Of a DNA stretch of 53,231 nt, positions 22,728-40,400 are shown piece after piece. Within the stretch, counting starts at the first letter, position 1. Every line of letters begins with the position of its first letter. The notes beneath the pieces were generated by a model, which was given only the letters and a program-made list of their open reading frames with translations, made no database searches and had not been told where the DNA came from. The DNA is from Ophiocordyceps camponoti-saundersi (nom. inval.) (Eukaryota; Ascomycota; Sordariomycetes; Hypocreales; Ophiocordycipitaceae), in assembly GCA_003339415.1 (NCBI GenBank), contig PDHQ01000241.1, positions 1-53,231 of the forward strand, written 5' to 3'. A program made the translations under genes and the position numbers.

Positions 22728-22866
22728 CTATTCGGGCTGCGCCCGAATAGCTAAGTCACGTGGAGGTGCTTAGTTAAGTCCGCGCGCATAACGGGCGCGG
22801 GGTATATATAGGTGCACACGATTAGTTAGCGCCGCGCGCGGGACGGGCGCGGGCTGCATACGGACT
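22728..22866. repeat. GC-rich un-RIPed pocket with hairpin and direct repeats
   Basis: A perfect hairpin has arms CTATTCGGGC (22728-22737) and GCCCGAATAG (22741-22750) around a TGC loop. It is followed by two imperfect direct repeats at about 22766-22802 and 22811-22853. Both contain GGTGC, TTAGTTA, CCGCGCGC and ACGGGCGCGGG in order, and TATATATA lies between them (22803-22809). CpA and TpG are present (GTCACGTGG, GTGCACACG), unlike the surroundings. It could be an LTR or promoter fragment of an element; the identity is unknown. Confidence 0.75.
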
Positions 22867-23599
22867 ATAACCCTAAGTGCGTATACCGCATATACCTTAG
22901 AACCTCTTAAGTTATTCTATATTAATAGAGTTAGCTTTTTATAGATATTAAGGAGTATAGGACCTTTATAATAGCTATTTAATAAGTTAAGGATATAGCT
23001 ATATTTTTATTTTTTAATAATTATAAAAAGTTTTAATTATAATATATTAAAGCGCGTTATAAATATAATTATAAAGAAACTCTTATAGCTAAGAAATACT
23101 TTATTATTAATTATAAAATTTATTAAGTAATACCTCTTATTAGCTTATATTTCTTACTTATTATAAGCTTTTTTAATAATAGCTTAAGCTTATTATTATA
23201 TTTTCTATATCTAAATAATAAGTTTATAAGCTATAATAATAAAGCTTAAAGCGTTTAAAAAATCTAAGGAATTAATAATTAAAAAGAGGTTTTATATATT
23301 TTTACTAAAAGCGATAATAAATAATATTATATTAATTAATATATATTATAAGGAGTTATATATAAAATTTAAAGTAAGAAGAAAAATATTTTAATTATTT
23401 TAATATTTACTTATATAAAATTATAGCTTTTAAGTAAAATATTAATTAGTTATTTTTACGCTTCCTTATATTTAAAAATATAAGGCGTTATTATAATAAT
23501 ATTTAGTATTAATTTAATAGTTAATTTTATTAAGAAATCTTAAAATAAATAAGCTAATATTATTAATAATTTATATATTTAGTATATTAAAATAATAAT

Positions 23600-25300
23600 A
23601 AAAGTATTAGAAATAATATTTTATAAAATATTTTAGCTATATTATTCTTCTTACCTAATAGTATAGCGATAATTTAGCTTAGTTTATAAAAAAAGGTTTA
23701 AATATAATTATATTTAGAATAATTTTCTAATATTATTTTCTTATTATAAGTAATATATTCTTATATAAAAAATCGGAATAAGTAAAAAGTATAATAAACT
23801 TAAAATTTTATCTTATAATATTTTATTCTTTTAATATTTATAATAATTATAGATATATTAATAAATTTTTTACTTTATTCTAAGCTAATAATAGCTTTAT
23901 TAAAATATTTAAATAATCTTATTTTAATTATTATAAGTAAAGATAGCTAGCTTATATATATTCTAGATTAAGGTAATATAAAGAAAGAATTATTTCTAAT
24001 AATTTTATTTAAAAATAATAAGGAGATTATTATAAAATCTAAAGTTCTAGCTTATATTTTTTTTAAATTAGTTATATTAACTTTACCCTTAATAAGATAA
24101 AGTTTTTTATAAAATAAATAGGGGTAATTATAAAAGCTAAGGTTAAAGCTTTAAATTTAAAGCTTTTTAGAGAAATTATTATAAATATCTTTTTTTCCCT
24201 TTTATAAGCTTTTATAATTAAAAGCTTAGCTATTTTACGCGAAAAGGTATTAATAGCTATATTTAGTTAGCTAAGTTAATATAAGAAATAGATATTAAAT
24301 TAAATAAGAAAATTAAATTATTAAACTTAATAAATAAAAAGTAATCTTTTTATTATAAAATCAATTAAAGCTTTATAATCTATAATTATATTAAACTTCT
24401 AACTAAGTAATTCTAAGTAAAAATACTTAAAGCTTTATATAATAATAAAGAGTTTATAATTTTAAATTAGGTATATATACTTAGCTAAGTTTAGTATTTT
24501 TAAGGAAAAGTTTATAAGCTTTTATATTTAATTATCTTATTATTATTAAAATATACTAGCGGTAGCGTTTTAAAAAGCGTTAGTTTTAAGTTAAGTTAAG
24601 AGTTTTAAATAGAAAAAAGTAAATATTAAAGCTTATATAGCTAGTTCCTTTATCTTATTAAAAGTTTTTTTCCACTTAAGTTTAAGTTTAAAAGCAGTAT
24701 TTTTTTTAAAAAATAATTTAAAATCTTAATAGTAATATTAATATAATAATAAAAAATCTAAATAAAGTTATAAAATCTTATAAATAAATAGATAGCCTTA
24801 TAATTATAAAAATTTTTTAATTTTTAATTTTAAATTACTTATACTTTATAAGAGTTTATATTTATTTCTTAGCTAATATATAATATTATTTTAAAATAGT
24901 TAATTTTTATAATATTAAATTTTAATTTTGAAATATTTTCTTATAAGTTTACTTAATATAAATATTAAACTATTTCCTAGTATTTTTTAATATTCTTTTT
25001 TTATTATTTAAGTAAATTATTATATTATTAATATATATATTTATATAATAATTAAGGAAATTATAAAATAAAATATAAATAAAATATTAAAATTAAATAA
25101 GCTTTACTTTAGTATTAAATAAAAAAATAAGCTAGCGAAATATATTAAACTTTATATAAAAAGCTATAAAGTATTTAAAATTAAAGTAAAGATAAAAATA
25201 ATAAAATACTTAAATAATATTAATTTTTAAAAATTATTTTACCTCTTAATAGCTAAACGCTATACTTTTTAAAAAGGAGTAGGTAAAATTTAACTTTTTA
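23600..25300 (-). pseudogene. Minus-strand Ty3/gypsy pol remnant (RT/RNase H region)
   Basis: Read on the minus strand, about 25250 down to 24000 gives a degraded gypsy RT C-terminus, then connection and RNase H. A KLKWKKTFNKIKELA-type block (24630-24680, one intact TGG) matches the FKWTPEAQAAFDKLK region of gypsy Pol and is followed by an L-TNAS-type block at about 24577. Sequence lower than 24000 may be integrase, but I could not anchor motifs. LTRs were not found, so it is probably a truncated copy. Boundaries are approximate. Confidence 0.6.
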
Positions 25301-25599
25301 AATAATTATTTATTTATTATAATAATTAAAAAAAACTTAACTATACCCGGAATAGGTATAAACTTATAAATAATAGTAAGTTATTTATAGATTCGTAATT
25401 AGCTTAAAAATTTAGCTTAGGGCTATAGCGCTCCCGCCCCTTAATTAAGGTAATAGCGGACGCGAAAAGAGAAAGCGTAATAAGAAAAATCTAAATAACT
25501 TTTAAGTATAACTAGGCGCGGGGCTAGCTAAGTTTACTTATAATTTAATTAACTATAAATAAAATATAGGAAACTTATAGGAACTTTTCTAGGTCCCTT

Positions 25600-27926
25600 C
25601 TAATACTTTAATAAAATAGCTTTATATAACCTTATTAAGTTTCGCTCTAGTAAATCTATTCTAACTAATCTAAGCTATAGTAAAATAATATATAAACTAA
25701 CTTAAAGAGGTACTAAAACGCGCGGAATTAACTAAGATTAAGGCTTTATATATAAAGGATATTAAGCGTATTATTATTAAAACTTTATAAGAAATACTTT
25801 TTTAAATATTACTAGTAAATTAAATATTAAAAACGTAAATATAAGTTATATTAGCTTTATAAATTTATCTTAAATTTAAGAAATAAATTTTACCTTAATA
25901 TTAAAAGGAAATTATTATATATTTTAATAATATCTTAAATAATATCGCTAATAAGACCCTTAAAAATATAGTATAAGCTATTAATTACGCTTTATAGATA
26001 ATATCTTACTTAGCTATCCGCCGCCTTAATAATAAGGATATAGCTATTATATTTAACTTTAATATTATAAAATTTACTTAAGATTCTTTTTAAGTTAAGA
26101 TTATTTTTAAACTAGATATTATTATTACTAACCGCTTATATAATATTATCGCTAAAAAGCTTCTTCTTATTTTAATTATAAAAGACTAAGATAATTTTAT
26201 TATAGAAATTATATAAGTTAATAAAGTTACTATTACTAAGCTTAAAGCCTTAAAAGCTATATTTAAAGCTACTTAAATAATAGTTATTATTAAACTAACT
26301 TCCCTTATTAACGCTAATTAGCTTTATAACTATAAACTTATAATAAAAATATAGATTTTTAAGATAGAACTTTTCTTAGACTTTATCTAACCTTATTAAT
26401 ATTATAATTACTATTATTTTAATTATATTACTAAGTCTTATAAGTATATTAAGCTTTATAATAAATATAATATTATTATATATAAGACTAAGACTAAATA
26501 TAAGGCGGGATAAGATAAATACTTATATATATATATATTATATAGCGGAGATTACCTAGCTTAGTTAAGGCTATACCTTATAGCTATTTAAAAATAAGAT
26601 AAAGCCTAGGCTTATTATAAATAATAGCTTATATAATTTACTAAACTTAGTATATAGTTAGTAATACCTTTTTATATATAATTTACTTAGAAATTAGTTT
26701 TTAAGTCTCCTTAATAGTTTATTACTAGTAAGAAGTATTATAAACTTCTAGGTAGCTTTTAGCTAAAGCTATCTTTTAAAATATTAATTAGCAGAGATAT
26801 ACCGGAAGCTATAAGGCGTTAGATTAAGCGTAAAAAAAGCGTATCTTTACTAAACTTAAGCTAATAACCCCTGAGGTAAACTTAGAATATAGTAAATATT
26901 AATAAATTTACTCTTACTTTATATTAAATAAATAGCCTTATTAAGATTAATATTAAACCCCTAACTATATTAGCCTTTACTAAAATCTAAACTAAAGCTA
27001 CTATTAAGGTTTTACGCGAAAATAGCGAAAATATAACTATTATTACTTTTAACTCCTTTTTATATATTTAAAAATCCTTTTTTAGAATATTAATGAGTAA
27101 CCTAAGCTAGTATAACTAGGCTTTTATAATATATATAACTATAATATTATTACCTTATAAGAAATAATATATTACTTAAAAGCTAGTCTGCTTTTTTTTA
27201 AAACCTTACCTTATAAACTTATCTTTTATAGTAGATAAGCGGCTATATATATCTATAAGCGCTATAATATTTTAGATTAGTTACTTATTATTAGTAAGGA
27301 TTAGGCTAAAGTTAGCTTTACTTTTAGATTAGAAATTATCTTAGTATACTCCCTTTTAAATTAAGCTATATAAGGCTACCTCTCCCTTTTTCTCGAATTT
27401 AAGCTTAAAGCGAAATAAATCCTCTTTAGGGACTTTAACTTATATTATCTATTATAAGATAGCTATAAATAACGCTCTAATAACGCTAATTAGCTTATTT
27501 AAAAAACTTTTAAACTTAACCTTTTACTTTTTACTTTTAAAAGTAAATATATTAAGATATTTTATAGCTATTAAAATAATATATTAAATTTAGTTTAAGT
27601 AATAGCTAAGTTTTATACCTTATATATAAAACTAAACCTTAATTTATAAAATTTAATTATATTTTATAAATACTTATAATTAATATATAAAATATTAACC
27701 CTTTTATACTTAAGCTATAATAAAAATAATAACTACTTTTATATATTTTACGGATTCTGCGCTTATAATAACGCGGATATAAACTTTTTATTTTTATATT
27801 ATAAGCGGACTCCGCTCTCTCTATTATCTTATAATAATAGCTAGCTACGCTTAAAGTAATTCTAAAAAAGAGAGTAATACTATATAAGTTAATTATAACT
27901 ATAAAAATTTTTTACTTAAAATATAA
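25600..27926 (+). mobile_element. Tad-like LINE remnant, ORF1 and ORF2 endonuclease, cut by a gypsy element
   Basis: ORF1 ends with a fossil zinc knuckle at 26400-26441. Its four ligand codons read TAT/TAC, as CpA/TpG mutation of Cys and His codons predicts, with CX2CX4HX4C spacing. ORF2 starts near 27060 with an AP-type endonuclease, including a GDFNLHHPLWD-like block near 27425-27460. The sequence then breaks at 27926, where the gypsy element begins. The 5' end is uncertain. Confidence 0.72.
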
Positions 27927-28336
27927 TATAATAAAGTTATAAGATAACTATATATAAAAAAAATTATAAAGTTATATAAGTATTATAAAGCTATTATAAC
28001 TTAATACTAAAACTAGCTAGAAAATATATAATATATTTCTAATTATAATAAAGTAATTAGATATAAAAAGTAAGTTTTTAAATTATACTAAGGTTCTAAA
28101 TAAGACTTTAAGAACTATAATTTATATTATAAGGAGTTTACCCCTAAGTTATAATCTCCTTATATATAGTTTATAATAATTTCTAATATTATAATTTAAT
28201 AAAAATTAGCTTTACTCTTAATATAACTTTTAAAATAAATCTTTATAATATATATTTATATATTTTTTTTTATCTTTTCTAACCTAATTCTTACTATCTC
28301 TCTCCCTTAATATATCTTATATAAAATTCCTTTATA
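27927..28336 (+). repeat. 5' LTR of the second gypsy element
   Basis: It matches 36900-37310 with mostly transition differences. It contains conserved blocks such as CTAGAAAATATATAATATAT and ATCTCTCTCCCTTA near the end. Ends are inferred from where the two copies stop matching. Confidence 0.85.
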
Positions 28337-28399
28337 ATTTTAATTTTTCTTAAAAAATACTTATTCTTAGCTTAGATTTATTACTTTTAACTTAATACC

Positions 28400-29660
28400 G
28401 ATCTTTATATATTTTATTATACCTTATATAACTTACTCCTAAAACTAACTTTTATAAGCGGAGGACCGTTTCTTAAATATCTCCTTTACTCCTTTTTTAA
28501 ACTATTTAGCTTAAGCTAAAATAATACCTTTTACTAAAACCTTAGAAGCTACTTAACGTAATCTTACTCCTTAGGAAAAGATATTCCGGAATTTTATTAT
28601 TAACTTTTTTTAAGAATAAGGAATTAATAATTTTTAAGATATTTTAATTTTTAAAAAAAACCCGCTAATTTAGCTATAAGTTTTTAATATAAATATTACT
28701 TATTAATATTAAACTTTAGCTAAAATAAAAATATTTAATTTTTAAATATTATTAAATTAAAAAAATAACTTATAATTTAAAAATATTAAGATTAGCTTAA
28801 GAACTTAAAAGACTTTTTCCTTATAGCTTTTAAAAAATATTATAAAAATAAAAATAAGATTTTTAAAGCTTTAGATAATATATACCTAAATCTTTATATA
28901 TATTAAAAATCTTATAAATATAGCTTATTTACTAAGGAATAAACTTAACTTATAAATAGTTAGTTTATATTTAAAAAGTAATTATATAATTTTTTTAAAA
29001 ACCTTAAAAACCGAATAGTAATAATAATAGTAACTTTTTAAAATATTAAGTAATAAGATAATTAGATATTTTATAACTTTTATATTTACTTAAAAAGCTT
29101 AGAAAGATATTTTAATACCTATTTCTTTAAGAAACTTACTTTTAACTATTTCTCCTAATTACTTCCTTAGCTATATACTAAGATTTTAAAATAATATTAG
29201 CTAAATATTTTTAATTATTAGGAAATAGTATCTTTAGCTTAATAAATCTAAGATTCTAATTTAGGTAAATAATACTAATATTATTATAATAACTTAATAA
29301 AACGCTAATAAACTAATTTTAGTATAGGTTATTATTATTATAATAAGTTTTCTAAACTTTATTACTAATAAGGTAATAATTATCGCCCTTAAGAAAATAA
29401 AGGTAAGTTAAACTTATTAAACTAAAAATAAGATATTTAAACTTATTTTTATTATAAAAAGAAAAGCTATAAGGAATCTAACTATTAATTTAAATACTTA
29501 GAGAAAATAAAAGCTATAAAATCTAAATAAACTTAAGCTAATTTAGTAAAAAAAGGTTTAAAAAACTTAAAGATATTAATATAAAAGTCCCTTTACTAAT
29601 ATCCTTAATAGAAGAAACTTTTAAAATTTCTAATACTCTCTAAATAAAACTTACCCCCTT
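28400..29660 (+). pseudogene. RIPed gag of the second gypsy element
   Basis: Lys/Asn-rich frame with a fossil CCHC zinc knuckle at 29444-29485. The ligand codons at spacing C-X2-C-X4-H-X4-C all read TAT, as RIPed TGT or CAT would. Upstream Gag is too degraded for motif calling. Confidence 0.75.
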
Positions 29661-29689
29661 TTTAATATATATAGAATTTAATACTTATA

Positions 29690-32600
29690 GCGAAATTAAT
29701 TTTATTAACTTTTTTTTATAAGATAATACTTATTATTATTTTTAAATAATAATCTTTTACTTTTTATAAGAGGAATTAGCGGATATATATTAGTTAATAA
29801 GCTTTAGAAAATATTAATTATATTTTATAATATAAATAGCACTAAAAAGACGCTAGTTTATTACTACCTTAGTATTTTTAGTATAGTAGTAAATAATAAC
29901 CTTATTATTTTAAGAATATTTACCTTAATAGCTAAATAAATTTACTTATCTTTTAATATTTATAAATAATAGTATAAATTATCCTAATTACTATAAGCTT
30001 ACTTTTTTAATATAAAAGAATTTATAAAGGAGGTAAAATAATATTTTTATATTTTTTAAGTTATATTAAACTTAATACCCCCCTCTTTTATAAATAAGGA
30101 GGACTTAAAGCTACCTTTAATATTAAAGGTTAAATTATTACTAACTTTTATTAAATTTAAAGAAATATTTTCTAAGTTAAAAATATTAATTTTTCTAAAT
30201 AAGAAAGATATTATCTACGCTATTAACTTAATTAATAACGCTATACTTCCTTAAAGTCCTATTTACCCTCTCTTTTAAACTAAACTTAAAATTTTTTAAG
30301 AATATCTTAATTACGCTTTTAAAAAAAGTTAAATTTAAGAATTTTAAAATCTTAGCAGCGCTCCTATCTTTTTTATTTTAAAGAAAGATAGGGAATTATA
30401 ACTTTATATAAATTATTAAAGTTTTAATAAAGTAATAATTAAGAATCGTTACTTTCTCCTCCTTATTTTAAAGATTATAGACTAAGTTTAAAATTTTATA
30501 ATTTTCTCTAATATTAACTTTTAATACGCTTATTATCGTATTTATATTAAGAAAAGTAATAAATAAAAAATAGCTTTCTACTTATAATATAGTTATTTTA
30601 AATATCTTATTATTTTATTTAATTTTATAAATACCTTAGTAACTTTTTAATATTATATAAACTAAGTATTTAAAACTTTAATTAATATTATTTATATTAT
30701 CTATTTAGATAATATTTTAATTTACTTTAAAATAATAAAAACGTATACTTAATATTTTTATAAAATCTTTATAAAATTTTAAAAAGCTAACTTATATATA
30801 AATATTACTAAATATATTTTTTATAAGAAAGCGGTTAAGTTTCTTAGATATATTATAAATATATATAATATTTTAATAAACTTTAAAAAGATTTAAGCGG
30901 TTATAAACTAAAAGGAGCTATGCTTTTTTTATAATTTTTAAGTTTTCCTAAGTTTTTATAACTATTATTAGCGTTTTATTCCTTAATATTTTAATATTAT
31001 CGCTCCCTTACCTAATATACTTAAAAAGAGCAAAAATAATAAGAAACCTAGTTAATATAAACTTAATTTATTTTAATAATTAGCGTTTCTAAAACTTAAG
31101 AAGGTACTTACTAAAGCCTTACTATTTATATATTTTAATTTTTAAAAGTAAATATATATTAAGATTAATATATTAAACTTTATTATAGCTAATATTCTCT
31201 TATAATATAATAATTAAAAATAATATCTTATTATTATTTATTAGTTATAAAAATTTAATAGCTTTAAGGTTTATTATATAATAGCTAAAAAAGAATTCTT
31301 CGCTATTATAAAATCTTTTAAATATTAGCGCTATTATATAAAAAGATTAATATTCCTAGTTAAAGTAATCTTAGATTACTTAAACTTATAGTTAATTATA
31401 TAATAATTAGATTTAAACTATTATTAATAGTATTAGGTAACTTACTTATTATTTTTCGATTTTTATATCTTTTATAAGCTAAGCTATAATAACTTTACTA
31501 ATAGCTTTTTAAGAAAACTATAATATATACTTAAAGCGGGCCTAATAATAGAAAAGTTAAATACTTTATATAAGAAAATAGTTAATAATATACTATACGT
31601 TAAGTATATTATAATATTAAACTAAACTAACTATTAAAACCCTTACTTTAAAGTAATTATATATTTCTTATATTAAGTTTTAATAACTTTAAGCTTAACT
31701 TAACGCTTTAAGGGTTAAACTCTAAAAAAGGTAATAATATAAGAATAGCTTTTAAAGCTTAATATATTAGCTCCCCTCTTTATCTTATTATAGCGAAGTT
31801 AAGGCGAAAATCTTTAATTATAACGCCGAAAAGCTACTAAGCTTAATAAAACTTAATAGGGAAAGTAAGGTTCTTAGATAGTTAACTTTAATAGTCTTAT
31901 CTATTAGAAAGATTATATTATAATATTATAAAAAGCGGCTTTAAAGTAAAAACTATTATTATTATATTATAATAACTTATTAGTAAGTTATTTTAGTGCG
32001 GAATATACTTAAAACCTCCTTACTAAGAAATTCTACTAAGAGGTAATATATAAAGATATTAAATCTTACGTTAGGTCCTACTAAATTTACTAAGGGGTTA
32101 CTCCTTAAAAGCACCGCTTATATAAAAAGCTTAATTTACTACTTATTTTATAAAAACCTTAAGTAAAACTATCTCTAAACTTTATTATCGGTTTACTAGA
32201 ATTTATATAGTTAAATAAATAAGTTAATAATATCCTTATAATTATTAACTAATTTATAAAGTTTTCGCTCTTATTTCCTATTTTAGATATAATTAAGGTA
32301 AGGGACTTAGCTAAGCTTTTTTACTAAGAGGTAAAATTTCGCTATAGTTTTTTATAAAATATTATATTTAATAAGGGTAGCTTATTTACTAGTTATTTCT
32401 AGTTAAACTTTTATCTATTATTTAAAATTAAAAAATAATTATTAACCGCGTTTTATCTTTAAACTAATAAGTAAATAAAATAAATAAACTAAGTAATATA
32501 ATATTACTTTTATTATTTTACTAATAATAAATATATATTATAGCCTTAACTATTACTAATTACTTAATTTATAATTAATAACGTAAAGTACTTAATAATA

Positions 32601-33239
32601 GGAATCTTACCTAATAAGGTATTTTATAGTTATTACTTAGAATTTTATATTTTTATAAATACTCCTTTAAAAGTAACCCTTAAAATAAAAGCTAAGATTA
32701 AGAAAATAGTAAAGCTACGCTAATACTTAGGGAATTATTAAAAATAAGCTATTAAAAGATAAGTAAAATATTATAATAAAAGCTATATACTTTTAATATT
32801 TAAGATAAGTAATTTAATAAGCCTCTTACCTAAGAATATTAAATTTAAAAGTAAGAAAAAGAAACTCCTACCTTATTATATAAAACTATTTTATATTTTT
32901 TAAAAAATTAGCTTCTAAGCGTACCGCCTTATATTACTTATAAAATACGCTTATTTTTATAATATTTTTTATATCTCTCTTTTTAAACCTTAGCACCTTT
33001 AAGATTCTTTAAATTTATCCGCCTTTTTCCTTATATTAGATTTAAAAGAGGATTATAAGGAATAAGAAATTTAAAAAGTTAAAAATTAAAGAATACTAAA
33101 GGGTAAAGTTTATTTCCTAGTTAAGTAGAAAAAATAGCTAGTAAAATATAATTAATAAGTTAATATCGATAATATAGCGAATATATTATAACTTATTAAT
33201 AAATTTTAGAAAATAATAAAAAAATATAAAAAAGTACGA

Positions 33240-33240
<1 letters not shown>
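29690..33240 (+). pseudogene. RIPed pol of the second gypsy element
   Basis: RT: a GPIYPLF-like block (about 30253), an APIFFILKKDREL block (about 30360), a NKVIIKNRYFLLLI block (about 30425) and YLDN at 30702-30713. RNase H lies at about 31140-31500 and is weak. Integrase lies at about 31900-32700 and includes a TDGQTERVNQ-like segment near 32460. Stops are mainly TAA/TAG. The gypsy domain order RT, RNase H, integrase is preserved. Confidence 0.85.
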
Positions 33241-36890
<3,650 letters not shown>

Positions 36891-36899
36891 GGAGATAAT

Positions 36900-37310
36900 T
36901 ATAATAAAATTATAAAATAACTATATACGAAAAATAACTATAAGGTTATATAAATATTATAAAGCTATTATAACTTAATATTAAAATTAGCTAGAAAATA
37001 TATAATATATTTCTAGTTATAATAAAGTAATTAAATATAAAAAGTAAGTTTTTAAACTATACTAAGGTTCTAGATAAGATTTTAAAAACTATAGTTTATA
37101 TTACGAGGAGTTTACCTTTAAGTTATAATCTCCTTATATATAATTTATAATAGTTTCTAATATTATAATTTAGTAAAAATTAGCTTTACTTTTAATATAA
37201 CTCTTAAAGTGAATCTTTATAATCTATACTTATATACTTTTCTTTATCTTTTCTAACTTAATTCTCGCTATCTCTCTCCCTTAGTATATTTTATATAGGA
37301 TTCCCTTATA
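36900..37310 (+). repeat. 3' LTR of the second gypsy element
   Basis: Partner of 27927-28336, one base longer. It keeps slightly more CpG/TpG (for example AAAGTGAATC at about 37206). Confidence 0.85.
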
Positions 37311-37439
37311 TATAGCTTTACTTTAAATTATAATAATCTTAAACTTAAAAGTTTATTATATTTATTACTTTATTAAAAGCTAAAGTAAATATTTATAAAA
37401 TTATTTTAAGAAATACTTTTATTTTTATATAAGTAATTA

Positions 37440-40400
37440 TTAAATAAATAGCGGAGTTTAAAAGGGTCTAGGAAGGTGCCCCCTTTACTTTAACTTTATT
37501 AGTTAATAATATCTCCTTAGCTATTATAGCCGCGGTTTCCTCTCTTTTCTATAACTTTAAGGAGAGCGAAACTCCTTTAATATAAGCTATAATTATAGCT
37601 TAAGCGTTAGAGAAAATTATCGAAAAATAAATTCTTAAGTAATATAAATAATAATTTATAATTTATTTTAACTTTATAGCTACTCTGCTCTAAATTTAAA
37701 GCCTTAAAATAATTATAATAAATATTAACTATAAATTTTATAAGTAAAGCTAAGCTTTTATAATAAGAAAACTACCTAATAGCGATATTATAATAATATT
37801 TTAAAATATTATTTATAAGCTTTAGTTTAATTTAAAATAGCTTTATATTATTTTTTAAAAAAATATATTTAACTAATAAAGGTTAGATTTTTATTATAAA
37901 AAGGGTATTAATTTATACTTCTTTTTATAATATATTTATTATAAAAGGCCTCTTAATACGCGCCTAGTATAAGGCGCGATTTAAAAGAAAAAGGTAAGAT
38001 ATTAGCAGCGTCGGATTCGCTATTTAATTCGGAGTAAGGCTATACTTAGCTAAGTTCTAGCTAAGAGTAGTCGTAACTATAGCGGAGGAGGAAGAAATTT
38101 TCGTAAAAAAACTAAAGTTATAACGCGCTCCGAATATAAGTTAGATTTATCTATATACTAATTTAGAAATACTAACTTTAATAGAAAATATATTAAATAT
38201 AATTAAGAATTATTATAAGTTTTAGTTAATAAAAATAAAAAAGAATTATATTATTAATTATTAAATATTATATTAGCTAATATATTTACGTAGCTTAAGC
38301 TATAATAATAGCTTATAAGGAACTTAAATTAAATTAAATTTAAACTTAGATTAATTATATTATATATAAGGAAATTAAAAATATTATTATTATTACTTTT
38401 TATAAATTATTATATTTAAAAATAATAAAATAAAAAAGATATTAAATATAAATATAAATTATATTAGCTTTAATTTTATTATATAACTTAGAAAAGAAAT
38501 TTCTTTTATATTATAAGAAAGAAATTATTATTTACTTAATAAATATAATAAATAATATTATAAATAAAATAATATATAATATTATATAAGCTATTAATAT
38601 TACTATTTACTTTAATTTATACTTAGCTATATATTACCTTAATAATAAAGATATTAAATTTACTTTTAATAAAAATATAGCTATTTTTACCTAAAACTTA
38701 AGCTAGGTTATGCTTATTTTTAGCGATAAGGTAATTATTATAAATAAGATTTATAATATTATTACTAAAAGATTTTCTCTAAACTTTACTATTAAGAAAT
38801 ACGATAACTTTTTTAATAAGATAATATAAGTTAATAAAATACCTATAGCTTATCTATAAGCACTTAAGCCTTAGCTTAGATTTACTAAAATAATAGTTAT
38901 TATTAGCTTTAAATTACTAGTTAATATTAATAAACTTTATAATAATAAGCTAGCTATTAACGCTTAAATCTTTTATACGAAGCTATTTTTAAATATAGTC
39001 CGCTCTTAGCGATATTATAATTATTATTATTTTAAATATATTATTAAAATATATAAATATCCTAAGCTTTATAATAAATATAAAGTAACTAATTATAAGA
39101 ATAAAAATAACTATTATATTAGAATTAGAGGATACTTATTCTATTATATCTCTTATAATAAGGACTACCTTATATAATCTAAGCTTTACCTTATCGCTAT
39201 TAAGTACTAAGATTAAGTAAAAGCTTACTATAAAAGATAATTAGTTAGATTTACTAAGCTTAGCTTATAGTTTATTTTATAATTAACGAAATTAATAAGA
39301 ACTAAGGATATTATTATATATAGTATATCCCTAAGCTAGTTTATTATTAGAAAGAAATATAGATAACCTCTAAGCTTTAGAGGGGGCCGCCTTACTACTA
39401 AGATATAAGTAATTAAAGATACCCCTAAAATAATAAGACGCTTTATCTAATAAGCTTAGAATACCTCCCTCCCTTAAGATATAGATAGTATTTTACCTAT
39501 ATAAACTATTAATAAACTAGCTTTATTTTTAGTTTAACTTAACCTTACTATCTAAAAAAGCGTAAAAATATTAATTACCCTAGCCTTAGCTCGGACTTAG
39601 ATAAGATTTATAACTAAGCTATAAAGAAATTATAGTAAAGAAACTAATACTATTATAACTATTTCCTTATATTTATAAAAATCTTTTTTTAAAATATAAA
39701 TAAGTATACTAAGCTAGCTAAGCTAGTACTTAGTAGTAAATCGGATTATAATATTATTACTCTCTAGGAAACTATTAGCTATTTTAGCGCTAAGCTTTCT
39801 CCGCTTAAAACTTCGCCTTATTACCTTATTTATAGCGGCGGCTATATTTTAGTTTATATTTATAAAAGATACGATATATTTACTTAGTTCCTAAAAGTAA
39901 GGGAGGATTAAATAAATATTACTTTCCGTTCCGGACTTTAGTTTATTTCTATTTACTCTCCCCCTAATACTCCTTATAGCGGTAGCTTTTTAATTTTTTA
40001 AGACCTTCCCCCGAACCCTAACTATATTTTAATTAGTAACTTTAACTTATATTACTCGCTTTAAAACTATTATAAGAAGCTTTTAGATAACTTAGATTAG
40101 CTAATTTATAAGATAATTAAGCTATAATTTTAACTTTTTACTTTAAAAGAAAAATATACCTAAATTTTCTATAAATATAAAAATAGTATATTAAACTTAG
40201 TCTAAGCTATAGCGGACTTATATATATATTATATTAGTCTAAACCTTAACCTTACTAAATTTAACTATATCCTCTAGTTTCTTATAATTAATATCCTTAT
40301 ACTTATAATAATATATATATTACGCTTATAATAGAGATAAGCGGACTTAGACTTAATTTACTATAAGTTTTTAGCTAAGATTACCCTCTTATTTTCCCCT

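Noticed and set aside
22728..22754. Helitron 3' end (hairpin followed by CTAA)
   Set aside because: Helitron termini need a short spacer between hairpin and CTRR followed by a host T, and a TC start; the hairpin here abuts CTAAGT and no partner end was found.
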